Below are positions 1-7,833 of a stretch of DNA of 40,574 bases, piece by piece. The notes beneath the pieces are model-generated. The model worked only from the letters and a program-made list of their open reading frames with translations, did not search any database and had not been told where the DNA came from. A program made the translations under genes and the position numbers. Source of the stretch: Planktosalinus sp963977065 (GTDB taxonomy: Bacteria > Bacteroidota > Bacteroidia > Flavobacteriales > Flavobacteriaceae); NCBI GenBank assembly GCA_963977065.1, contig CAXBNF010000024.1, positions 1 to 40,574 of the forward strand, given 5' to 3'. Position 1 is the first letter of the stretch. The number at the start of each line of letters is the position of its first letter.

Positions 1-336
1 AACTGGTACACAGGAAGACCGGTATCGCTTCCGCTAAGTCGTGATGCTATAGTGTTTGAAAACGGACAGCCTGTTATTCAATTTGACAGACCCAATACAG
101 CTCGGAATGACGATTACTTTAGAGCTGATCTATCTGTTGAATATGATTTTAAACTAGGTGCAAATACTGCTGCTAAAATTAACGCTGCCGTGCTGAATCT
201 TACCAATCAAAAAAACGTATTAAATACCTACTTTACCCTAGATAGCAGCAGCGATACTGAAAACCTTCAAATCAATCAGGTTGAACAGGTTTCTTTAGGG
301 ATTACACCCAATGTGTCTCTGCAAATACTTTTTTAA
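1..336 (+). CDS. TonB-dependent receptor, C-terminal fragment (5' truncated by window)
   Basis: The reading frame is open from the first base and stops with TAA at 334-336, so about 111 C-terminal residues of a larger protein are visible. The segment alternates polar and hydrophobic residues as in outer-membrane strands, includes a strand like AAKINAAVLNLTNQKN (typical of the last strands of TonB-dependent receptors), and ends with the aromatic residue F, as expected for a barrel closing signal recognised by the BAM complex. Its probable role is active uptake across the outer membrane. The substrate and N-terminal domains lie outside the window. A GTG at 52 is internal and not a start. The stop codon abuts the argS stop codon. 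Confidence 0.75.
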   Translation, partial: NWYTGRPVSLPLSRDAIVFENGQPVIQFDRPNTARNDDYFRADLSVEYDFKLGANTAAKINAAVLNLTNQKNVLNTYFTLDSSSDTENLQINQVEQVSLGITPNVSLQILF

Positions 337-2115
337 TTACATTCGGTCCGGCACTTCAATACCAAGTAACTTAAAAGCAGACTGTATAACCACTCCCACC
401 TTTCGTGAAAGCTGCACTCTCAATTGCCTTTTGTCCTCCTCAATTTCAGCGAGAATAGGCACACTTTGGTAAAAAGAATTATAGGCTCTCACCAATTCAT
501 AAATATAATTGGCCAACAATGCAGGACTGTAACTTGAAGCAGCCTGTTGTATAACCTCAGGATAAAGCTGCAACTGTTTGATGAGTTCTTTTTCCTTTTC
601 GTGCATTTCCACTACAGCGGGAAGCGTATAATTTGAATTTTGATCCTTTCTTAAAATGGATTGAATGCGTGCAAAGGTATATTGTATAAAGGGTCCGGTA
701 TTTCCTTGAAAATCAACAGATTCTTCAGGATTGAAAAGAATGCGCTTTTTTGGGTCTACTTTGAGAATGTAATATTTTAAAGCTCCCAAACCAATGGTGC
801 TGTACAAAGATTCTTTTTCATCTTTAGTATAACCGTCTAGTTTTCCTAATTCTTCAGAGATTGTTTTGGCTGTTTGCGTCATATCAGCTATAAGGTCGTC
901 TGCATCTACAACAGTTCCTTCTCGGCTTTTCATTTTACCGCCGGGAAGGTCAACCATTCCATAACTCAAATGAAATAAATTTTCTGCCCAGGTGTAGCCC
1001 AACTTTTTGAGGATGAGAAAAAGGACTTTAAAGTGGTAATCTTGTTCATTACCCACAGTATAAACCATTCCGCCCACATCGGGATAATCTTTTACACGCT
1101 GAATGGCAGTTCCAATATCTTGCGTCATATACACAGCGGTTCCGTCACTTCGCAAAACGATTTTTTCATCAAGACCTTCATCGGTAAGGTCTATCCAAAC
1201 GCTGCCGTCTTCTTTTCTATAAAAAACTTCTTTTGCCAAACCTTGTTCTACCACATCTTTCCCAAGTAAATAAGTATCACTTTCATAGTAATATGAATCA
1301 AAATCAACACCAATGTTTTTATAGGTTACTTCAAATCCTTCATAGACCCAACCATTCATCATTTCCCAAAGAGAAACTACCTCAGGGTCACCATTTTCCC
1401 ATTTTTGAAGCATCAATTGAGCTTCCAATAGTAGCGGAGCTTCTTTTTTGGCTACTTCTTCAGTTTTACCTGATGCAGTTAGTGCTTCAATCTCTTTTTT
1501 ATATTCTTTGTCAAATTTTACATAATAATTTCCCACCAGTTTGTCCCCTTTAAGGCCAGTACTTTCAGGTGTTTCTCCATTTCCAAATTTCTTCCAGGCC
1601 AGCATACTTTTACAAATGTGAATGCCACGGTCATTAATAATTTGGGTTTTATAAACCTTTTTTCCTGAGGCTTTTAAAATTTCGGCTACGGCATAACCCA
1701 GTAGTACATTTCTAATATGCCCCAAATGAAGAGGTTTGTTGGTGTTGGGTGAAGCATACTCGACCATTACAGCCTTAGTTTCTGATAAAACGGGTTGAAA
1801 TCCATAACTGGGATTGTCTTTAATATTTTTAAAAAAATCGAGATAATAAGTATCCGCAATCACGATATTTAAAAAGCCTTTTACCACATTAAAACGCACA
1901 ACCTCCTCCAGATGAGCCGTTAAAAAAGCCCCTATATCATTTCCCAACCTTTCCGGATTGGTCTTTATCTGTCGTAACATTGGGAAAATAACCACCGTGA
2001 TATCACCCTCAAATTCCTTGCGTGTTGCTTGAAACTCAACAGAAGGGAGTTCGGTTTGGTAAAGGGAGATAAAAGCTTCTTTAATTTTAGCTTCCAGTAT
2101 GTGCTGTAAATTCAT
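337..2115 (-). CDS. argS: Arginyl-tRNA synthetase
   Basis: Class I aminoacyl-tRNA synthetase that charges tRNA-Arg with arginine in the cytoplasm. About 592 residues, a normal length. The N-terminal additional domain covers roughly residues 1-105. The HIGH-like motif is HLGH at residues 130-133 inside PNTNKPLHLGHIRN, and a KMSKS-like KMKS follows GG in the catalytic domain. A DALR-type anticodon-binding domain fills the C-terminus. I chose the ATG at 2115 (MNLQHILEAK). The frame also opens with a TTG at 2133 (MHKTDR...), but that would add six unconserved residues. A TATCTTTG -7 box lies 32 bases upstream. Transcription converges with the receptor gene at 336. Confidence 0.96.
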   Translation of the reverse strand: MNLQHILEAKIKEAFISLYQTELPSVEFQATRKEFEGDITVVIFPMLRQIKTNPERLGNDIGAFLTAHLEEVVRFNVVKGFLNIVIADTYYLDFFKNIKDNPSYGFQPVLSETKAVMVEYASPNTNKPLHLGHIRNVLLGYAVAEILKASGKKVYKTQIINDRGIHICKSMLAWKKFGNGETPESTGLKGDKLVGNYYVKFDKEYKKEIEALTASGKTEEVAKKEAPLLLEAQLMLQKWENGDPEVVSLWEMMNGWVYEGFEVTYKNIGVDFDSYYYESDTYLLGKDVVEQGLAKEVFYRKEDGSVWIDLTDEGLDEKIVLRSDGTAVYMTQDIGTAIQRVKDYPDVGGMVYTVGNEQDYHFKVLFLILKKLGYTWAENLFHLSYGMVDLPGGKMKSREGTVVDADDLIADMTQTAKTISEELGKLDGYTKDEKESLYSTIGLGALKYYILKVDPKKRILFNPEESVDFQGNTGPFIQYTFARIQSILRKDQNSNYTLPAVVEMHEKEKELIKQLQLYPEVIQQAASSYSPALLANYIYELVRAYNSFYQSVPILAEIEEDKRQLRVQLSRKVGVVIQSAFKLLGIEVPDRM

Positions 2116-2146
2116 TCTATCTGTTTTATGCAATCATTTAAGGGTG

Positions 2147-2154
2147 CAAAGATA
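2147..2154 (-). promoter_or_regulatory. -7 promoter box of argS (TATCTTTG)
   Basis: On the minus strand TATCTTTG matches the Bacteroidota -7 consensus TAnnTTTG exactly and lies 32 bases from the argS ATG. I see no good TTTG -33 box at the usual spacing, so only half of the promoter is supported. Confidence 0.55.
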
Positions 2155-2286
2155 AGCAGAAAAAATGGTACTTTTTTTGGTTTGCTTTTTCTGATATTGG
2201 TGTATTTTAGGCCAAGTTTTAAGAAATTTTTATAGCTTAAACCAGTGGACAAATTAGGATAAATTGAAGGCAATTTGTATTTTTAA

Positions 2287-2721
2287 ATGAAAAATATGCT
2301 GTTAAACGTCTCTTACAACAATTCAGAAATAAGAAGAAAAATTGATGGGGAGGTGGGTAAGCCTTTCCCGTTAATGGAGCGCATTAAAATGAAAGGTATA
2401 GGCTCTCCCAAACTGTTTATTACTTCAACGAGTATTGAAATCTACAACCTACTCATTCTCGACAACAACCGCAATGTGTGTAATATTGAAATGAGACCCA
2501 ATGGAATTATTGTGGGTTTTCGTTCTTTACTGGAATCATTTGCATTGGTTATACCCTATTACAAACTCAACATTTACAAAGGCAAAGCCGAAGAGTACAG
2601 TATTTATCGTGACCACTATTTCATTAAAGTAAGCGCCACAGATAAAAGTACCCACCAATTTTTTCAAAAGGTCATAAATTATAAAATTGACAATGCACCT
2701 ACTCAGGTTGAGGATTTGTGA
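2287..2721 (+). CDS. Conserved-looking hypothetical protein, 144 residues
   Basis: I do not recognise a named family. The protein has no signal peptide or membrane segment, so it is probably cytoplasmic. From about residue 45 it alternates short beta-like stretches (LFITSTSIEIYNLLIL, NIEMRPNGIIVGF, ALVIPYYKLNIYKG, YFIKVSA) and ends with a helix-like stretch (STHQFFQKVINYKI). This order resembles a small PH-like barrel with a C-terminal helix, but that is inference from the pattern only. The ATG at 2287 and a second in-frame ATG at 2296 are both possible starts. It sits alone between argS (divergent) and marC (same strand, about 75 bases downstream). Confidence 0.75.
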   Translation: MKNMLLNVSYNNSEIRRKIDGEVGKPFPLMERIKMKGIGSPKLFITSTSIEIYNLLILDNNRNVCNIEMRPNGIIVGFRSLLESFALVIPYYKLNIYKGKAEEYSIYRDHYFIKVSATDKSTHQFFQKVINYKIDNAPTQVEDL

Positions 2722-2796
2722 TTTTTATTTCACATTCACATAACTTTCTCATGATTATAGAAACACATTGAATCAGTTCCTTTGCAGCAAAAACCT

Positions 2797-3426
2797 ATGG
2801 AATTATTCCTTTATGCATTTGTTGCATTATTCTCAATTATTAACCCTCTGGGAACAGTACCTATATTTGTGGGTTTAACGGAGGATGAAAGCCCCACCGA
2901 ACGCAAAAAAACTGCCCTGCTCACTGCTATTAATGTGCTGGTGATTCTTTTGATTTCATTTTTTCTTGGAAAGTATTTATTGCAATTTTTTGGTATCAGC
3001 TTAAACTCCCTGCGCATCGCCGGCGGATTGATAATTGTTTCCTCAGGTTTTGCCCTATTGACAGGACGGTTTGCCAAGCATAAGGGCATGAAAAACAAAC
3101 GCGTGCAAAAAGATTTGTCTATGCGTGAACGTTTTTCACTCACACCACTGGCTATCCCCATGCTGGCAGGTCCCGGTTCTATTTCTTTACTTATCACATT
3201 CCAACAAGAATATGGATGGAGTGTTGACAGCATTTATATCCTCACGGCTGTGATTTTGGTTTGTCTAACCACTTTCTTTATTTTACGTTCTTCTTATTTG
3301 ATTTCAAAAACACTAGGCGCTTCGGGCATCAATGCTATTTCTCGAATTATTGGATTTATTGTCATTGCCATTGGTATTGAATACATTAGTGGGGCTGCAC
3401 TGGATTTAATAAAAACTCTTGTTTAA
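2797..3426 (+). CDS. MarC family integral membrane protein
   Basis: About 209 residues, with six hydrophobic segments predicted by eye. The N-terminal signature FSIINPLGTVPIF has the conserved NPLG at residues 16-19, and a second repeat-like motif, LAIPMLAGPGSISLL, lies in the middle, as in the MarC/YhgN (UPF0056) family. These are inner-membrane proteins of uncertain transport function. The original link of E. coli MarC to multiple antibiotic resistance was not upheld, so I give no resistance role. The ATG at 2797 is preferred over an in-frame TTG at 2782 because the family starts directly with the first membrane helix. An 11-base inverted repeat begins at the last base of the stop codon. 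Confidence 0.9.
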   Translation: MELFLYAFVALFSIINPLGTVPIFVGLTEDESPTERKKTALLTAINVLVILLISFFLGKYLLQFFGISLNSLRIAGGLIIVSSGFALLTGRFAKHKGMKNKRVQKDLSMRERFSLTPLAIPMLAGPGSISLLITFQQEYGWSVDSIYILTAVILVCLTTFFILRSSYLISKTLGASGINAISRIIGFIVIAIGIEYISGAALDLIKTLV

Positions 3427-3468
3427 TCTAATAAATGTTATTTGAAATTATTAGTATATTTATTAGAT
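3426..3468. repeat. Perfect 11-base inverted repeat after marC
   Basis: ATCTAATAAAT (3426-3436) and ATTTATTAGAT (3458-3468) are exact reverse complements separated by 21 bases. The left arm begins at the last base of the marC stop codon. No T-run follows on either strand, so it is not a classical intrinsic terminator. It could be a weak AT hairpin that protects the marC mRNA end, or an operator for the gene at 3501. Confidence 0.6.
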
Positions 3469-3500
3469 AGTATATTCAAAATTTTTATCTAACAGTTTTA

Positions 3501-4394
3501 ATGAGTAAAGTTTTTTTATTCCTAATGTTTTGTTTTCTTTTTCCTGGAGGAAATTGCTTTTCACAAAAAAAAGAAATTACTGGGATTGTATATGATCAAA
3601 CGGGAATTCCTTTGCCGGGCACATTTGTATCGATAAAAGATAGCTCAATAAAAGTAACCACAGATTTTAATGGGAATTTTAAAATAATTATCCCGGACAG
3701 CACTACTACTTTAATTTTTTCATATGTGGGCTACTCATCCTTGGAATACAAACTCAGGACAAATGAAACTCATGTTGAAGTTAGATTAGGTGTTAGTTAT
3801 TATGATAACAAGTGGTTTACAATCGGATTGAATAGTGATATAAGCAATACCTTATTTGGAATTAAATTAAGTAATGGTTTTGAAGAATTGCCTTTAATTC
3901 ATTTTGAAGATATTAATTCAACACTTTTATATTTAGCATCTTTTCAAACTGATTTTAAAAATGATTATGGAATTGATTTAAAACTAAAGTTGAATAGAAC
4001 AAGGCTTTTTTATAAAACATCTCTTCAATTTCAACAGAAAGAATTAAAATCTAATGATCTTTTTATAAGAAAAATTGATCTTTCAAAAGAATTTTATGTT
4101 AGATCCTTGCATTTTTTCTTGATTCCATCTGTTGGTTTTCAGGAACTTAATGATTTTCAAAATATGGGTTTTAGACTCGGCATCCAAAATGAGTTTGACT
4201 CCTTTTATTTTGGTGCTTCAACAGGATATTATTTTGACTATTTTACTTATTCAATTTATATTCAAAGTTTTATATTTAACTCAAACTGGGGTTGTCGTTT
4301 TGAATATGATAGAATAAATAACCGTGATTTTTTAACTTTTGCACTTCAATTTTCATTTATAAAGGAGAAATTAAAAAAGGAATATAAAAATTAA
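3501..4394 (+). CDS. Secreted CarboxypepD_reg-like domain protein, 297 residues
   Basis: The first 22 residues (MSKVFLFLMFCFLFPGGNCFS) form a signal peptide ending before QKK. Residues about 24-95 match the carboxypeptidase-regulatory-like (CarboxypepD_reg/DUF4480-type) beta-sandwich: ITGIVYDQTGIPLPGTFVSI, then TDFNGNFKI, then FSYVGYSS. The remaining 200 residues are rich in F, Y and alternating strands (SFQTDFKND, STGYYFDYFTYSIYIQSF) and look like a small outer-membrane barrel, though the end (KEKLKKEYKN) is charged rather than aromatic. The sandwich is the same fold found at the N-terminus of SusC receptors, but no plug domain follows. The coding sequence is visibly more AT-rich than its neighbours. 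Its function is unknown. Confidence 0.8.
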   Translation: MSKVFLFLMFCFLFPGGNCFSQKKEITGIVYDQTGIPLPGTFVSIKDSSIKVTTDFNGNFKIIIPDSTTTLIFSYVGYSSLEYKLRTNETHVEVRLGVSYYDNKWFTIGLNSDISNTLFGIKLSNGFEELPLIHFEDINSTLLYLASFQTDFKNDYGIDLKLKLNRTRLFYKTSLQFQQKELKSNDLFIRKIDLSKEFYVRSLHFFLIPSVGFQELNDFQNMGFRLGIQNEFDSFYFGASTGYYFDYFTYSIYIQSFIFNSNWGCRFEYDRINNRDFLTFALQFSFIKEKLKKEYKN

Positions 4395-4465
4395 ATAGCA
4401 TTTTAATACTTTACGCTCCTTTAACTCAATAAACCAAAGAGAATCTGTATCTTTAAAATAAAATT

Positions 4466-5899
4466 TTGAAGATACTTCTCACCGGCGCAAATGGGTATAT
4501 TGGCAAACGATTGTTGCCACAACTCATTGAACTGGGTCACCATGTGGTGTGCTCAGTGCGCGATAAAAACAGGATGGATGTTGATGAAGCTTTCGCTAAA
4601 AACATCAGTTTTGTAGAGGTTGATTTCCTTGACGAAGTCAATACCAAGAATTTCCCAAAAGACATAGACGTCGCTTATTACCTAATTCACTCTATGAGTT
4701 CGTCAACCGGTGATTTTGATGAGAAAGAAGCCCACTCTGCAGAAAATTTCATCAAGTATATGGCTGTTACAGAGGTACAGCAAGTCATTTATTTGAGTGG
4801 TATAGTGAATCAGGAAGAATTGTCAAAACACCTTTCGTCACGAAAAAAAGTGGAAGAAATCCTCTTTAAAGGCAATTTTAAACTCACCGTTTTACGCGCC
4901 GGAATCGTTGTGGGATCAGGGAGTTCCTCTTTTGAAATCATCAGGGACTTATGTGAAAAGCTCCCCATTATGGTCGCGCCAAAGTGGCTGGAAACAAGAA
5001 CGCAGCCCATTGCAATAAGAGATGTAATCGCGATGCTCACCGGAGTCATTTTAAACGAAAAATGCTATAACCAATCCTTTGACATTGGTGGTCCGGATGT
5101 TCTTACTTATAAGGAAATGTTGCAACGATACTCCAAAGTGAGAAAACTAAAACTTTGGATATTATCTGTACCTGTAATGACGCCACGTTTGTCATCTTAT
5201 TGGTTGTATTTTGTAACATCCACGACTTATTCGCTAGCGGTCAATTTGGTGGAAAGTATGAAGACCGAAGTGGTTGCAAAAGACAACAAACTTCAGGAAA
5301 TTTTAGGAATACAACCCATCACTTATGAAGAAGCCATTGAGAAAGCATTTCAGAAAATCGAACAAAACCTGGTAGTTTCCAGTTGGAAGGATGCACTTAT
5401 TTCAGGGCGGTTTAATGATTTAAAAAGTCAGATTCAAATTCCGCAACACGGTTGTTTGAGTGATGTAAAAACAATTGAGGTCAAAGATGAAAAACAGGCT
5501 TTGGAAAACATTTGGTCCATTGGTGGTAAGCGAGGTTGGTATTATGCCAATTGGCTATGGAAAATAAGAGGATATATGGATTTAATGGGGGGCGGCGTGG
5601 GTTTGCGTCGCGGGCGCACGCATCCCGATAAAATATTTCCGGGTGATGCATTGGATTTTTGGCGGGTGCTTTATGCCGATAAAGATGAAAAGCGTTTGTT
5701 GCTTTACGCCGAGATGAAACTTCCCGGTGAAGCCTGGCTTCAGTTTGAAATAAATGATGGTATTTTAAAGCAAACAGCTACTTTCAGGCCAAAGGGACTT
5801 TGGGGTCGCCTCTACTGGTATAGCGTTTTGCCATTTCACTATTTTATTTTTGGAGGCATGATTAAAAATATTGTGAATTATAAATCCAACCAGATATGA
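4466..5899 (+). CDS. SDR-family NAD(P)-binding protein with C-terminal DUF2867 domain
   Basis: 477 residues. Translation begins MKILLTGANGYIGKR with the Rossmann dinucleotide motif G7-A-N-G10-Y-I-G13, so the start must be the TTG at 4466; the next in-frame ATG is beyond the motif. Residues 1 to about 250 are an extended or NmrA-like SDR fold (AYYLIHSMSSS, QVIYLSGIVNQ, LTVLRAGIVVGSGSSSFE, FDIGGPDVLTYKEML). Residues about 320-470 (WYYANWLWKIRGYMDLMGGG, then LRRGRTHPDK and PGEAWLQFEI) match the DUF2867 module usually fused to such domains. The substrate is unknown. The domain may act on a lipid, quinone or flavin partner, but nothing here shows it. It converges on the gene at 5958. Confidence 0.88.
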   Translation: MKILLTGANGYIGKRLLPQLIELGHHVVCSVRDKNRMDVDEAFAKNISFVEVDFLDEVNTKNFPKDIDVAYYLIHSMSSSTGDFDEKEAHSAENFIKYMAVTEVQQVIYLSGIVNQEELSKHLSSRKKVEEILFKGNFKLTVLRAGIVVGSGSSSFEIIRDLCEKLPIMVAPKWLETRTQPIAIRDVIAMLTGVILNEKCYNQSFDIGGPDVLTYKEMLQRYSKVRKLKLWILSVPVMTPRLSSYWLYFVTSTTYSLAVNLVESMKTEVVAKDNKLQEILGIQPITYEEAIEKAFQKIEQNLVVSSWKDALISGRFNDLKSQIQIPQHGCLSDVKTIEVKDEKQALENIWSIGGKRGWYYANWLWKIRGYMDLMGGGVGLRRGRTHPDKIFPGDALDFWRVLYADKDEKRLLLYAEMKLPGEAWLQFEINDGILKQTATFRPKGLWGRLYWYSVLPFHYFIFGGMIKNIVNYKSNQI

Positions 5900-5957
5900 A
5901 GAGTTACTTAGTTGAAGTAATCAACTGCATTTAGGACTTAAAGAACCTTGATGAAGC

Positions 5958-6896
5958 CTATCCTTCTTTGGGTAAAAACACCTCAGCCATCATACAACGA
6001 GCACTGCCCCCTCCCAGGGTTTCAATTGTGGTTAAGGGACTACTTAGAATTTTACTGTATTTTTCTATGGATACTACTTGGGCTTGAGTCAAACTTTCAT
6101 AGGCAGATTGTGACATTACTGTGATAGAATTTCCTTTTGAGTCTGAAACCTCGAGCATATTCCCTGCAAAAAGATTGACTTGTTCCTCAGAAATAGAAAT
6201 AATTTCTTTTCTATCTTCTTTTAGATGCTTAACAACATTTTTACGTTCCTTCATATCGTCAATACAATCCAGACAAATGACAGCAAATTCTTTGGCTATA
6301 CACATCATAACATTTGTGTGGTAAATAGGCAAACGTTTGGTTTCAACAGTTTGATAAGCTGTAAAAACAACCGGTGTGTATTCAAAATCCTCGCAAAATT
6401 CAATGAGTAATTCTTCATCAGCTCGCGGCGAAAGTGCACAATATGCTTTTCTGTTTACGCGGTCTAAAACGAGGCTTCCGGTGCCCTCTAAAAAAAGCTC
6501 TTCTTTTTCAGCAGCAGAGTAATCAACAATATTTTTGATTTTAAAACCTTCATTTTCAAGTTGTAAAATAACCTCTTCTCTTCGCTCTCTTCTTCTGTTT
6601 TCAGCAAACATGGGGTAAAGTGCCACATCACCATTATGGTGAAAAGAAACCCAATTATTTGGAAACACAGAATCTGGGGTGTCCTGGGAACCATCATCAT
6701 TGAATATCACAACATTGACAGCTGTATCTCTTAATTTTTTTACCAAACCATCAAACTCTTCCTGTGCTAGTTTATTTACGTCCTTTGATTTTAAATTTTC
6801 TGAAGTGGTTTGATAGTAGTTATTTATGGCGGTTTCTTCATTCAATCTGAAAGTCGCAGGGCGTATCATTAAAATTGTATTGGTGGTCTGAAGCAT
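5958..6896 (-). CDS. ctlX: Citrulline hydrolase CtlX-like (arginine deiminase superfamily)
   Basis: 312 residues, the usual length of the citrulline utilisation hydrolase family. The Francisella member is a citrulline ureidase that makes ornithine, ammonia and CO2. Visible superfamily features are FPNNW (residues 79-83), the LEGTGS motif (136-141), the catalytic His193 in LPIYHTNVMMC and the nucleophile Cys301 in GGGSARCMMAEVFLP. No signal peptide, so cytoplasmic. The ATG at 6896 gives MLQTTNTILMIRPATF, the family's normal beginning. It has its own TATTTTTG -7 box 23 bases upstream and lies 69 bases after an outer-membrane-like gene. The family call is strong; the exact substrate (citrulline, arginine or a methylated arginine) cannot be read from the sequence. 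Confidence 0.85.
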   Translation of the reverse strand: MLQTTNTILMIRPATFRLNEETAINNYYQTTSENLKSKDVNKLAQEEFDGLVKKLRDTAVNVVIFNDDGSQDTPDSVFPNNWVSFHHNGDVALYPMFAENRRRERREEVILQLENEGFKIKNIVDYSAAEKEELFLEGTGSLVLDRVNRKAYCALSPRADEELLIEFCEDFEYTPVVFTAYQTVETKRLPIYHTNVMMCIAKEFAVICLDCIDDMKERKNVVKHLKEDRKEIISISEEQVNLFAGNMLEVSDSKGNSITVMSQSAYESLTQAQVVSIEKYSKILSSPLTTIETLGGGSARCMMAEVFLPKEG

Positions 6897-6918
6897 CGTG
6901 ATGTATTATTTTAGGATG

Positions 6919-6926
6919 CAAAAATA
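6919..6926 (-). promoter_or_regulatory. -7 promoter box of ctlX (TATTTTTG)
   Basis: The minus strand reads TATTTTTG, an exact TAnnTTTG match, ending 22 bases before the ctlX ATG. No TTTG box lies at 17-21 bases upstream, so only the -7 element is supported. Confidence 0.5.
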
Positions 6927-6965
6927 AGGAATTGTTATTCAACTTTTCTTAAACAAAATAAAAAT

Positions 6966-7775
6966 CTATTTTAAAGAAAAATCATATACCAATCCAATAC
7001 CATAACCGGCTCCCTGAAAAACATTCCTTCCTGAAATTGTATAGGAAAAGCTTGCATATATGCCAAAATCTTGACCCAAAGGCCGATATAAAGTGCCCCC
7101 TGCCTTATGATAATCAACACCTATTTCTTTAAAATTTTGTGGTGGCGGGGTTTCCCTATAATCAATACCTCCAAAAGATTTTTGATAATCATACCAGACA
7201 TCATAATACCAATTTGATAGCGCCCGGCCAGCTTTGAAAGTGATGGGTAAACTATTAGGAACTTCTTCAAGCTTAAATGAAAAACCACTTTGAAACGTTA
7301 AAAACCATCCTGTGTTCCATTGATAATGAATCATCCATTTGGTTTCCAATATTGTAGCTTTCTGTCCAATATCATTCAACCCACCTGTTTCATAATCACT
7401 TATTGGGGTTGAAAAACCCAAGCCTGAACTAATTTCTAATTTACTGTTTTCAAATTCAATTTTATACAATCGATATTTTAAAAAAAAGCTAACATCCTGC
7501 GTCCTGAGTTTCTCATTACTCATAAAGAATGGTAAAGAAGCATTTACATCAAAATCTGGGGTAATCCCATAAGCTACATATGCAGAGCCAAAAAAAAGTG
7601 TTCTGCCTATGTCAGACCTTTCAGTTCCTATAAAGTAATTTGGTGTATCTTCAAATCCCAGACCAAAAGAAGTGCTTATATTTCCTGAACCTCTGTAAAA
7701 TCCATCAATTTTTCCTTGAGAAATTCCTTCAGTTGAGAAAAGAAGTAGAAAAAGTAATCCAACATTTTTTTTCAT
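6966..7775 (-). CDS. Putative outer-membrane beta-barrel protein, 269 residues
   Basis: The signal peptide MKKNVGLLFLLLFSTEGISQ probably ends at SQ or just after. The rest is built of alternating strands with many aromatic girdle residues (YVAYGITPDFDVNASLPFF, VSFFLKYRLYKIEF, WMIHYQWNTGWFLTF, WYYDVWYDYQ) and closes with YGIGLVYDFSLK. This looks like a barrel of the type annotated as outer-membrane or transporter-like protein, with no Pfam family I can name with confidence. It lies between two arginine-deiminase-superfamily hydrolases on the same strand, 58 bases after the upstream one. A role in uptake or export of their substrates is possible but is inference only. Confidence 0.75.
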   Translation of the reverse strand: MKKNVGLLFLLLFSTEGISQGKIDGFYRGSGNISTSFGLGFEDTPNYFIGTERSDIGRTLFFGSAYVAYGITPDFDVNASLPFFMSNEKLRTQDVSFFLKYRLYKIEFENSKLEISSGLGFSTPISDYETGGLNDIGQKATILETKWMIHYQWNTGWFLTFQSGFSFKLEEVPNSLPITFKAGRALSNWYYDVWYDYQKSFGGIDYRETPPPQNFKEIGVDYHKAGGTLYRPLGQDFGIYASFSYTISGRNVFQGAGYGIGLVYDFSLK

Positions 7776-7833
7776 TAAAACAGTAAGATTTATTAATACC
7801 GTTTATAGTCGAAAAAACTGATAGAAGTTTACA

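Noticed and set aside
2131..2133. TTG at 2133 as the argS start
   Set aside because: It adds six residues (MHKTDR) not seen in the family. The ATG at 2115 gives the usual MNLQHILEA start.
2782..2784. TTG at 2782 as the marC start
   Set aside because: The ATG at 2797 starts directly at the first membrane helix, as in the family. The TTG also falls in a -7-like TTCCTTTG, which is itself too close to the ATG to be convincing.
5900..5957. Possible bidirectional terminator between the SDR gene and ctlX
   Set aside because: Only short competing stems (TTACTT/AAGTAA and AGTTG/CAACT) without a T-run on either strand.
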